This document shows positions 18,448-27,796 of a stretch of 33,079 bases of DNA, one piece after another. The stretch is taken from NCBI GenBank assembly GCA_900095095.1, contig FMBT01000054.1, forward strand, positions 1 to 33,079, read 5' to 3'. The notes under the pieces are model-generated. The model ran no database searches and was not told the origin of the DNA. It saw nothing but the letters and a program-made list of their open reading frames with translations. Each line of letters starts with the position of its first letter. Within the stretch, counting starts at the first letter, position 1. A program made the translations under genes and the position numbers. This DNA comes from Fragilariopsis cylindrus CCMP1102 (lineage: Eukaryota > Bacillariophyta > Bacillariophyceae > Bacillariales > Bacillariaceae).

Positions 18448-20735
18448 ATGAGTGACAACAGGAAAAAGGTATACGATAGTTGCAATATTCAACAACCTCC
18501 AGCATTTTTATGCGGGGTATTATGTGGAATAATATTGACATTTATCGGTCTAGAAGCAGTCAGAAGATGGCGGTCAAGGTCAACGAAGAGCTCGCCATGC
18601 ATTGCATTAATTAAGGCGCATGAAGTTGGAGATAATGCATGTAATATAAATGCAGGAGATCAGATTCTTCAGGAAGCAGTGAAACTATTTCTAATGCAGA
18701 CCAGACCAGTAAAGAATAAATCATCTACCAAGGTGGTAGAATACTTATCGCCAGAAGAAATGCTTGAACAACTCTTTGCATTTGATAAAACGATATCATT
18801 GAATTTGGATCCAAATCCAACAAGAGATCGCAAAAATGAAGTTGATCAAAACGACAGATATAACCAACAGCTTCAAAAAGTCGATCAAATCACACATTGC
18901 TTTCGGCTTATACAGAAATATTCGGTGAATACCAATCACCCATACTTCTTCAATCAACTTTTTGGAGCTGTTGATCCTGTTGCACTGGCGGGAGAAATTA
19001 TTGCACTGAGCGTCAACACAAGTGCTTACACATATGAAACTGCTCCTGTATTTACTATGATCGAAAGAAATGTTATGGAAAATCTAGGACGGCTTGTATT
19101 TGGTGAATTTGACAAGCCTATACAAAATGATTGCGACGACGACGACAATGATGATGATAAAATTGATACAAAAAGGTCATATGAACGAAACAATCACGAT
19201 GTTTATGATCAAGATGCTTATGATGATGAATGCCAGAGTAGATATACTGGCTGTAATGGTCTCATGCTACCAGGAGGTTCAATATCTAATCTTACAGCTT
19301 TGCACGTCGCTCGACATTATGCAAAATATGGTATACAAGAAAAACCACCCCAAAGCCAAATACCATCTAATATACACGATGAGAACTCATTCAACGATGA
19401 TGCATTTAACTACCCAAATGAAGAAAAGAAAGTAGACTCGCACCCGATGGGAAATGAAATAGCTTCTGATTCGATTTTAGCATCATCGTCATCGTATTCG
19501 CCGACAAATCCTCAGCAGGAATTTGTAGCATTTGTATCGTCAGAGGCTCACTACTCATTTTCGAAGGCAATAGCGGTGACTGGTATTGGAATAGAAAATC
19601 TTGTTGTTGTACCCACCCTACCAAATGGTTCAATGGATGTAAACCAGTTAGAAATACTGATGAAAACAATGTACCATTTATATGGACTGTCTAGGATCCC
19701 TTTTTTCGTAGGAGTCACATCTGGAAGTACAGTTCGTGGATCTTTTGATGATATTGAAGCAATTGTGAGGGTTTGTAGAAAACACGAGAGGAGATTAAAT
19801 TCAAGAACGATAAAAAATGATATAAATAGAAGTAACGATAGAGATGAATTTGATCATCGATCCAACGCAAAAAAGCATAGAATCTGGATTCATGTTGATG
19901 GTGCTTGGGGTGGTTCTGCAATCTTCTCCTCACGACCTGATATCCGAGGACTAATGAGAGGCGTTCAGCGCGCAGACAGTTTTACATTCAATCCACATAA
20001 AATGTTTGGTGCCCCACAGCAAACAACAGCATTTGTTAGTCGACACAAGGTAAGTTTGGACTGAATGAAAATGATAAAGACCAAAGATTCGCGTCATCGC
20101 TGGTATTTTAGTATGCATGTATAATTAACATTATTTCCGTTCTCTCCCTCTTTCTCTCTCTTGTATACGATATATAGGATATATTGAAAGCAGCAAATTC
20201 CAGTGGGGCGAAATACCTTTTTGACTGCCGAAAGTCTGGAGCAGAATACGATTTAGGAGATACAAGTTTTACCTGTGGTCGACGCACTGATAGTATCAAA
20301 CTGTGGGCTCTGTTGAAATTCCATGGTCCTGACGGCCTCGGAAAGCAATTGGAAGAAAAAGTGGATGTTCTAGGTTACTTAGTGGATAAAATAAGGGAGA
20401 ATAAGCATTTTATGCTAGCTTGTGATCCATGGCCATTCAATGTTAATTTCTTTTTCGTTCCAGAGCGAATACGGATGGCGATGATAAAGTGTGGTGTTGA
20501 TATAAATAGTTCGACACCTCACATTCCTCCTGAATTATCAAAGGAATTGGGAGATATTTCCGTCCAGTTGAAGCTGATGTTGCATCATAGCGGCGAGATG
20601 TTGATACCGTACCAACCAATTAGTAATCAGGAGGCTGATTGTTTTCGCATTGTGTTGGCTGGATACAAACCGTTCTCGAAAGAAGATGTGCATAGGATAA
20701 TTGATCTCATTGAAAAGTATGGAAATACTCTATAG
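18448..20735 (+). CDS. Membrane-anchored group II PLP-dependent amino acid decarboxylase (GAD/CSAD-like), two exons
   Basis: Exon 1 is 18448-20049, the intron 20050-20177 (128 nt, GTAAGT donor, phase 0), and exon 2 20178-20735. The product is 719 aa. Residues about 18-38 are one membrane span (FLCGVLCGIILTFIGLEAV) followed by basic RRWRSRS, a signal anchor. The catalytic part has HPYFFNQLFGAVDPVALAGE, NTSAYTYETAPVF, PGGSISNLTALHVAR, TSGSTVRGSFDD and HVDGAWGGSA. The PLP lysine is Lys518 in FNPHKM, near the end of exon 1. YDLGDTSFTCGRRTDSIKLW begins the C-terminal part in exon 2. This is the glutamate / cysteine sulfinate / aspartate 1-decarboxylase branch, making GABA, hypotaurine or beta-alanine; the substrate cannot be settled by eye. 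Animal members are near 490-590 aa. The extra length comes from the anchor and from Asp/Asn-rich inserts (about residues 225-270, 295-350 and 445-475). DGAWGG stands where DAAWGG is usual. Confidence 0.88.
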
Positions 20736-21210
20736 TAGAAAGTAGTCAGTTTTGTAGTTATTCAAACCACAGTATTTCTCTTTTTAAACCTATAGTAACC
20801 AGGATTTATCCGCGGCAGCGGGCAAACTAAAGACTGCTTCTAATTTGCTACACTGTAGCTTAGCTCAGCTATGGCTTTTCTTGAGCAAGGATTGACGGTG
20901 TAGCAGATAGCTGAGGATGTAGTTGGCTGTGGCGAGTCGAATCATGTTCGAGAGAATGGCCGTTGCCAAGACTAATTTACTCGAAAGGACGATCGAAGGC
21001 AGAAATAAAATATTGATGAGGGGGGTTCAGAGAAACGTGCTTTTCCGCTCAATTTTCAATTTTGAAGAAAATTCAAATAATTGAAGCAAATTTAAAAATG
21101 TTCTAATTTCAAATTGAGAAAAACATAAACAATAAAAATAATAAGACCACAACAAATTGATCTGTAAAAATTATCGAAATCAAGTGACGAAAGAAAAAAT
21201 AAAAGACAAG
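20736..21210. other. Intergenic region with a possible transposase relic
   Basis: The gap of 475 bases holds the possible helix-turn-helix relic at 20871-21008 and then AT-rich promoter DNA of the UCH gene. Nothing else is identified. Confidence 0.45.
20871..21008 (+). pseudogene. Possible relic of a Tc1/IS630-type transposase helix-turn-helix
   Basis: The frame from ATG 20871 reads LEQGLTV, stop, QIAEDVVGCGESNHVRENG, stop, FTRKDDRRQK, stop. The pattern Gly-Leu-Thr-x-x-Gln-Ile-Ala-Glu-x-Val-Gly-Cys resembles the first helix-turn-helix of Tc1/mariner or IS630 transposases, and the basic stretch that follows fits the linker. Three stops within 46 codons and no catalytic domain nearby mean it is dead, if it is real. 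Base composition is higher in GC than the flanks. Confidence 0.3.
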
Positions 21211-22041
21211 ATGAAGAGATGGTTTCCTTTAGAATCTGTAAGTATCTGGGATGTATAACTTTACCGCCGTTAAAGCCATTCAGCTATCGTTTCTAATCGT
21301 CATTTTTTTTTCTTAATACTAAAATTTTATATTTGTTGTTGTTGTTTGGCTCTTGTGTTGCACAACTCGAAGTAGAATCCAGCACTGATCAACTCGTACA
21401 TCCAAAAACTCGGTTTTGATACATCAATTTACGAATTCGTTGATGTGTTTTCTACAGAAGATTGGGCACTTGAAATGATTCCTCAACCCGTCGCCGCCGT
21501 TTTGATGTTATATCCGTTGACCGAGAAACAAACTAGTAACACCCAAGATGATATTGTTGCTACGTCGGAAATGGAAGATAAAGTATGGTTTACAAAGCAA
21601 CGTATAGGTAATGCATGCGGAACCATTGGACTACTACACTCCCTTCTCAATGCACCAGAACCACTTCGTGTGTTTAAGAAGGATTCGTGGTTAGAAAACT
21701 ATGCAAACGATTGTCCTATTCCATTATCTCCTGCTGCTAAAGCTGAAAGGTTAGAACAAGATCCTAACATTGAAAAGATGCATGATGAGGCAACATCAAG
21801 TGAAGCGAACGCAACAGATCGAGGTAGCTCCGAAGAGGAAGTATTAACTCATTTCATTGCATTGGTCTGTGTTGATAACAGATTATACGAATTAGATGGA
21901 CGGAAAGCAGGACCGATCGATCACGGTCCGACCACACAAGCCACACTCTTAAATGATGCTTGTAATGTTGTAAAGAAATTCATGGCAAAGGATCCGACAG
22001 AAATGCGATTTACGATGACCGCATTAGCTCCATCATCCTAA
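21211..22041 (+). CDS. UCHL3: Ubiquitin carboxyl-terminal hydrolase, UCHL3 type (230 aa), two exons
   Basis: A tiny first exon of nine codons (21211-21237, MKRWFPLES) is joined through a GTAAGT...GTAG intron (21238-21375, 138 nt, phase 0) to exon 2 (21376-22041), starting NPALINSYIQKLGF. The total of 230 aa equals human UCHL3. Catalytic residues are all present: Gln84 (oxyanion), Cys90 in NACGTIG, His168 in LTHFIAL and Asp183 in YELDG. The crossover loop (about residues 135-162, EQDPNIEKMHDEATSSEANA) is slightly longer than in UCHL3 and Ser/Glu-rich. It removes ubiquitin (and in UCHL3, NEDD8) from small C-terminal adducts; the protein should be soluble and cytosolic or nuclear. The first exon is easy to miss, since a start at a non-ATG codon inside exon 2 would lose the N-terminal strand. 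Confidence 0.94.
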
Positions 22042-22990
22042 AAATGATTTCAATAAATCAACAAATCATATTTATATTATAATAATAGCATCATGGTTAT
22101 GTTTTCAGATTATGATATACGCACATGCGGTGATGATTTTATAACTGGGAGTATGAAGATGACTTACGGTGTTAATATATTCTATAAAGATCAAAGTAGG
22201 GGGGACAAAAGAACTGTAAATACCCGTAGATGAGTGCAATCATCGTATTATATTTCGAAAAAGAATATATCCAAATTAGAATACAGTCCAGATGAATACA
22301 GTAAGATGTGAGTATGCGTCTCCTGCTAATAGGAAAGAAATTTAAGTGCACTGTACCTTGATTCGTTCATTCGATTAGATAAACAACTTTAATGAATTTA
22401 GATTTCTAGTTAGAATAGTGATTGTATTGTTTGCATTTGATAAAAGCACATGCTGTGATCGATCAAATCTATAAAGAGATAAAAAGTTGGAGGATGATAG
22501 TGAGTGATATCAACAAAATATCAATTGGTTCAAATATTGGATGGGCTGCAGAATACGTTCGAACATGCAGCCACAATATTCTAACAAAAAAGCTCATCGA
22601 TTTGCCAGGATTGATTCTGCTTTTCCAATTAACAATACAATTAATAATTCATTGTTGCTGTCTTGTTGCTGATATTGTTGAGATGTTGGTGTTGTCATAT
22701 GATAAGAGGTTCAACACTTATCATTCCCCAACTCAACTTGAATTGAATAGAAGCAGCAATAAGTAGTATCTTTTCTGCCAGATGGACACTTTTGTTCATC
22801 TTATTAATCTTATCCTATCCTCTCTCACATTAATTAATGTTGTATTTAATTTAATTAAGTTCATGATCATAAATTGATTGGTATTGCTGTTATCAGAGGT
22901 TCCATCAGCAAAGTGTATGGAGTTAGATTGAAATGTGCACCCCAAAAATGTCTTAACCCCCCAAAGGGACATATATTTCCAAGGATAATA

Positions 22991-22995
<5 letters not shown>

Positions 22996-23027
<32 letters not shown>
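22996..23027. repeat. (TA)n microsatellite
   Basis: A TA dinucleotide run of about 16 units. Confidence 0.9.
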
Positions 23028-23028
<1 letters not shown>

Positions 23029-23062
23029 TCTTATTCTGACCTCATCCCTGTGTTTCACCCTG

Positions 23063-23086
23063 TAGTAGTAGTAGTAGTAGTAGTAG
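23063..23086. repeat. (TAG)8 microsatellite
   Basis: Eight uninterrupted TAG triplets. Confidence 0.9.
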
Positions 23087-23718
23087 CGTTAGTACATTGC
23101 CATCTATCAGAGACAAGCATCTAGGTGTGAAATTTCTATAGGGGGTTGTCCCTCATCATTCGAACTTTCCAGATGATCTCTCTCTCTTATGGCATGGATC
23201 ATGATGTAATTTCACAACATTAACAGCTGCCCTGCAATATTGTCAAGACCATGAGGCTTATGAGAGTATATGTGTTTCATGCAAATCCATTTATATTAAC
23301 TGTTGATATTAGTAGTACAACAAACTATTATGTAACTAAATAATACCACCTATCTGTTATTCACCAAACCAATGATACGAAGAAAGAAGATCAATAGTGG
23401 CTAATTTGTGCAAGCCCTTCAACAAATATTGATACATACCACAACAATGCAATCTATGAAGATAAATGAGGTAATACCCACCAACCGTCTGACAAATAAT
23501 GTAATGAGTATGTAGGTAGCCCTTGGAACAGGAAGAATTAGCACAACCAATAATTTGTCTGCCAGCTTGGTGCTGTGCTAGCATTCATTTTATACTATCA
23601 GTGGCATATCAGCAGTACAGTGGTAGTAGTGTACTGAAATAGCTGTACATTTGTAACGAAGATTTGATTAGTAGACTTTTATAGTACTATTTTTCTTCAC
23701 CACAACCAACAACACACT

Positions 23719-23748
23719 ATCCATCCATCCATCCTTCCATCCATCCAT
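23719..23748. repeat. (ATCC)n microsatellite, with a second copy at 23833-23850
   Basis: A tetranucleotide CCAT/ATCC run with one interruption; a shorter run of the same unit follows about 100 bases on in similar CAACAAC-rich surroundings. Confidence 0.85.
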
Positions 23749-24068
23749 TTGTTCATCAACCATGCAGCAGATGTCATCTCATGTTCATATATATTTTATA
23801 TAGAGGCATTCCCTTTCTTCAACACAAACAACAACCATCCATCCATCCATTGGCCAGCATTGTAATAGCAGTAACAGATGTCTACTAGTTAAATTGTACC
23901 AGTTGTTGTAGGGGGATTAGATAATTCAAATCCAATCAAACAGTTGTTAGACAGATAATAATACAATGTGAGGTGTGGTTACTATAACTTACTGTATGTA
24001 AATTGTGTGAGAGAGAGGAGGAGATATAGAATAATGATGAATTAAAATGCCCTTGAGAATAAAAAATA

Positions 24069-24073
<5 letters not shown>

Positions 24074-24113
<40 letters not shown>
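24074..24113. repeat. (AG)20 microsatellite
   Basis: An uninterrupted AG dinucleotide run on the plus strand. Confidence 0.95.
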
Positions 24114-24114
<1 letters not shown>

Positions 24115-24444
24115 AACTAAATTGGCCACCCAGTAAAAACTAACTACAGACAGAGAAGATTATATCAAATGAATAGATGATAGAAGATAGATATAATATA
24201 TACTACCATCTTGGTGTACCTTTATCTTTGGATGGTAGGAGTAGGAACATGATAATTTTTTCCATCTATTTGTATATATAGAAGATATTGTACACTATAG
24301 TAGTAAAGATAGAGGAATGAAAGTATGGTAGGACAGAGTAGTAGTTAGGAAATCATGATGAATTGTGCACATGGGGGCCTTGGGCACTAATAATTTTGGG
24401 GTTTGGTAGAAATAAATTATTATAGCGTGTTTGCAAGCGGATAC

Positions 24445-24468
24445 TACCTGCTTTTTAGGAAGCAGGTA
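24445..24468. other. 9-bp perfect inverted repeat with 6-nt loop
   Basis: TACCTGCTT, loop TTTAGG, AAGCAGGTA; a third copy of AGCAGGTA follows at 24474-24481. The function is unknown. Confidence 0.7.
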
Positions 24469-24543
24469 AGCAAAGCAGGTATGCATAACGCTTTAGGGTG
24501 CAAGCTATACTGTAGTAAGATATATATATCATAGGTAAGTCAA

Positions 24544-24707
24544 GTAGTAGAAGGAGAGGGGAATGGAAAGGGAAGGAAAGGAAATAAATAATATGTCTAA
24601 CCCCACTAAACTACTGAAGTGCTGTAGTAGTAGTAGAAGAGAGGGAATGGAAGGAAGGAAAGAAATAAATAATAGTCTATCCACTAAACTACTATGCTGC
24701 AGTAGTT
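24544..24707. repeat. Purine-rich tandem duplication, ~86-bp units
   Basis: Two units, about 24544-24629 and 24630-24707, share GTAGTAGAAG, GGAATGGAA, AAATAAATAATA, GTCTA and CCACTAAACTACT, with small indels. The array ends about 50 bases before the 3' end of the 5S rRNA gene. Confidence 0.8.
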
Positions 24708-24754
24708 ACTTAGTCAGCAAACAAAAATAAAAATTCAAATAAATATAAAAAGAC

Positions 24755-24760
24755 AAAAAA
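24755..24760 (-). terminator. RNA polymerase III terminator of the 5S gene
   Basis: Six T on the minus strand directly follow the 3' end of the 5S rRNA, the usual oligo-T stop of Pol III. Confidence 0.8.
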
Positions 24761-24878
24761 GAGAACAACACCTGGGATTCCAACGTGGTCCCCCACCGTA
24801 GAACTAACCAGGCCCGAACATGCTTAACTTCGCTGAGCAGACGGGAAGCGGTGCTGTCATGTTGGTATGGTCGTTCTC
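24761..24878 (-). rRNA. 5S ribosomal RNA
   Basis: The minus strand reads GAGAACGACCATACC... and ends GTTGTTCTC. The two ends pair over nine bases (with one G-U) as helix I. Inside are the eukaryotic 5S hallmarks: AAGTTAAGCATGTTCGGGCC, the internal A-box region, and GGTTAGTT...GGGGACC, the C-box region that binds TFIIIA, then TGGGAATCCC-like loop E sequence (GGAATCCCAGG). The length of 118 nt is normal, and a T-run terminator follows. It is a lone copy in this window, not next to the 18S-28S unit or in a tandem array, so 5S genes may be dispersed in this genome. No mutation suggesting a pseudogene is evident. Confidence 0.93.
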
Positions 24879-25279
24879 TCTTGCTACACAAAATATAGAG
24901 TCTATAACCTACAGACGTGTTTTTTAAATTTTACTACGGAAATGCCCACGAGTCAAGCTGACGTTACCCTTCTCCCCTCTTGACTCGACTCACTCATGAT
25001 GTGCCGATGTAAATTTTCGTGAACTCTACTTACCGTATGTGAGAACATAGATGGCGAATGCTTCCTTGACAATTTCACCTATCCAATCTTCGGTGAGAGC
25101 ATACGTACATTAAAGAAGATCATACATCAACTTTTATACTGCATCCGAGTGACGATATTATAAGAAAAAGTCCAAGAAGAACGTGCATTACCTTTCAACA
25201 CATTTGCTTTTACCTTGACAAACAATTCATCGTCGCAGCCGTATCCGTCGTCGTTATCATCATCATCATCATCATCATC
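24879..25279. promoter_or_regulatory. Region upstream of ferrochelatase and of the 5S gene
   Basis: A 401-base divergent gap. An (ATC)n repeat at about 25254-25279 runs straight into the ferrochelatase ATG. No gene is seen. Confidence 0.5.
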
Positions 25280-27230
25280 ATGAGGAAAAATTCATTATTA
25301 TCATCGCTTCTGCTACTTGTAAATATTTACCAATTTGATTATGGTACTGCCTTCGTAATCGATAACGCCGCAAGCACGACACATTTGTTGCACCGTCAGT
25401 CAGGACTAGATTTGAACATCATCATTAATGGTAATAATAATAATAATAATGATAATAATAATAGTAACAGAAACGACAAAGATAATGCTCGTTGGAAATC
25501 ATCATCCCTTACCAGACTTCACGCGACGACATCATCATCATCTTTCGATGAACAATCAAACAATTACAACAACAGCAACAGCAGCAGCAAAAACAAGAGA
25601 ATGACGGCATTGAATGCAGCAACGGGAATGTCACTTCCAACTACACTGTTACTAGATGACGATAATAGTAGTAGTAGTGATACAAGTAACGATCTGGGAG
25701 TAGGTGTCCTGTTTTTGAATCTTGGCGGACCAAAAACTGGCGACGACGTCGAAGGTACGTACGTTGCGGTGTGTGAGAAGTAAAAAAGACAACATTTCGA
25801 TTGGTGAATATAATATTCTATCGTTCTGTCAGTTTTACCTCAGGATAGTATGAGAGATACTATCGCACCAAATACGCACCAATCATATATCACACATCAC
25901 ACACTCATTTCTTTTCCTAACAATACAATCTTTCTTTCTCTATTAACGATGAATTTTATTATTTAACTTACTTGTTTGATCGCACGTTATAGAATTTTTA
26001 TATAATCTATTTGCCGATCCAGACATTATTCGATTACCTGGACCACTTTCTCCACTGCAAAATGTAATAGCATCTTTCATTGCCAAACGACGAGCACCAA
26101 AAAGTCGGGCAGCATATGCAACTATCGGAGGAGGATCACCTATATTGGAATACACAAATGCTCAAGCTGATTTACTTTCCAAATCATTAAAAGATCAATA
26201 CGACTTGTCAGTCAAAACATACGTTGGGATGCGATATTGGAAACCATATACCGAGGACGCATTACAATCTATCCGTAAGGACAAAATTAAAGCTCTTGTA
26301 ATCGTTCCATTATATCCACAATTTTCTATTTCAACATCGGGAAGTTCTCTCCGGGTATTACAGGAGGAATTCGCTAAGGAAGCAACATCCTATGGAGATA
26401 TGGTCCACACGGTAGTACCTAGCTGGTACGACCGTCCCGGGTATGTGAAAGCCGTGAGCAACTTAATCCAATTGGAGTTAGATAGTTTTACCGATATACA
26501 AATTGATCAAGCAAAGGAGGATGTTCCCAATTTAACTCCATTGCATATTCTCTTTTCGGCACATGGTGTACCAAAATCATATATAGAGGCCGGTGATCCG
26601 TACCAGCAACAAATGGAAAAATGTGTTGCTGGTATTACGAAGAAACTATACGAAACGAACAGTCCAAAAGATGTCACAATCCATTTAAGTTATCAATCAC
26701 GAGTTGGTCCTATCGAATGGCTCCGTCCGGTATGTATTCCACAAAATTTCTCGGTCGTTCTTTCGTTGTCTTTGTCTTTGTCATCAAGTTTTGTTTTGTC
26801 TTGTCTTGTTTTTGCATCTATCTTTTTAACGTCATTTCTATTTTCGTTGATTTTTTATTTTCGTGATGATTTATTTTTAAAGTATACGGACGATGTTCTA
26901 CCCGAGCTTGGAGAAAGTGGAGTACAGAATTTAGTTGTTGTCCCCATCAGCTTCGTATCTGAACACATAGAGACATTGGAAGAAATCGATATTGAATACC
27001 GCGAACTTGCCGAGGAATCTGGAGTTAAAAATTGGAGAAGATGCCCAGCACCCAATACCGATCCTACCTTCATCGCAGACATGGCAGATATGGTGTACGA
27101 GGCATTAATGGCACCTGCACAAACGGTTACAGAAACATGTATTGCGAATAATATTGAAGGGTTGGACTTGGAGGCATTGGACGATTCTGTAGCATTCGAA
27201 TCGATGCTACCGCCGGGACGGGTGAGTTGA
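25280..27230 (+). CDS. Ferrochelatase (plastid-targeted), three exons
   Basis: Exon 1 is 25280-25754, exon 2 25993-26729 and exon 3 26883-27230; introns are 238 and 153 nt. The product is 519 aa. It inserts Fe(II) into protoporphyrin IX, the last step of protoheme synthesis. An N-terminal signal peptide ends in YGTAFVIDNA, a plastid-type motif, and a Ser/Asn-rich low-complexity region precedes the enzyme at LFLNLGGPKTGDDVE. Joining exon 1 to exon 2 gives DDVEEFLYNLFADPDIIRLP, the family sequence. LYPQFSISTSGSSL and LFSAHGVPKSY (with the catalytic His) follow, then LSYQSRVGPIEWLRP joined to YTDDV, and FVSEHIETLEEIDIEY. The Cys cluster of animal ferrochelatases is absent, as in plant-type enzymes. 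The stop at 27228-27230 is read straight through a GTGAGT donor-like site; splicing there to an ACAG acceptor at about 27289 would change only the last few residues. Confidence 0.92.
26730..26882 (+). other. Ferrochelatase intron 2, 153 nt, open in frame
   Basis: It has a GTATGT donor and an AAAG acceptor. Its length is a multiple of three and it has no in-frame stop. If retained it would add 51 residues, mostly Leu, Ser, Phe and Val (SVVLSLSLSLSSSFVLSC, then SIFLTSFLFSLIFYF), a membrane-span-like insert between WLRP and YTDDV. The conserved family sequence across the junction shows that removal gives the standard enzyme. Confidence 0.85.
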
Positions 27231-27796
27231 TCAGTACATGAACATGACCAGCACACAAAAACAAGCGATGACCGTCTCTCTACTATACAGCATGGAAGTA
27301 CATAGTCCTAATAATAGTACGATTCGTAGGATATGCCCAATACGCTATAGTGGAGATTATTACTTTACTGCATTAATTTTTAAATCGGCACCAACTGTCT
27401 TTTTTGATAGCTTTTGTTCTATTCTAAATTCAGTAGGAGATACCATTTCATCGCCAAGACTCCACATCCCAATTCTTTTCTTTCCTGCGCGATTACTCGT
27501 TTTGTTTTTGAAAACATCCAAATAATTATCTGCATAAACTTTACTCCGCTCCACGTTGTATATTTAGTGTAGCTTATCCTTTTTTGATGAGTTCGACTTT
27601 CCCAATCGCTCTCACATTACTTCCAAAATCTAAAATCGATGTTAGTTGTTCAACGTATACGGTTTATATATATTACTGAATATATTAGCAACCAGCCGCA
27701 CTGCGCGACAGTCTATAGAGATCGATATATATATTTACTAGTATTTGAAAACTGTTACAATATTATTATCACACGGTTGTTATTTTCTATTATTTA
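27231..27796. other. Convergent intergenic region with a coding-like remnant
   Basis: It lies between the ferrochelatase stop and the stop of the J-protein gene. The minus-strand segment 27360-27632 looks coding-like. The remainder is AT-rich 3' flank with no clear gene. Confidence 0.45.
27360..27632 (-). pseudogene. Possible broken gene or unassigned terminal exon
   Basis: Two successive minus-strand frames look protein-like: FGSNVRAIGKVELIKKG up to a TAA, then in another frame VERSKVYADNYLDVFKNK, GKKRIGMWSLGDEMV and SPTEFRIEQKLSKKTVGADL, ending in TAA at 27362-27360. The composition (Lys, Glu, Asp, Gly, single Trp) is unlike the AT-rich noise around it. There is no ATG at the head and a frame change plus a stop between the parts, so it may be a decayed gene or a mis-assembled end. 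I do not recognise the family. Confidence 0.25.

Larger units (their letters stand above)
22042..24760. other. Gene-poor region rich in microsatellites
   Basis: In 2.7 kb I see no coding region. Translations are short and simple, and the longest open stretch (about 22422-22766) lacks an ATG at its head and any domain. The region holds TA, TAG, CCAT and AG microsatellites, a purine-rich tandem duplication (24544-24707) and a 9-bp hairpin (24445-24468). A non-coding transcript cannot be excluded. Confidence 0.55.

Noticed and set aside
22422-22766. 114-codon open frame in the gene-poor region
   Set aside because: It begins at a TTG codon, has no domain, and the neighbouring DNA is simple repeats.
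22042-24760. CRISPR array or minisatellite system
   Set aside because: The repeats are mono- to tetranucleotide SSRs and one two-copy duplication; there are no regularly spaced repeats with unique spacers.
27238-27525. 95-codon open frame after ferrochelatase, plus strand
   Set aside because: Its opposite strand looks more protein-like; the plus translation has no domain and starts right behind the ferrochelatase stop.
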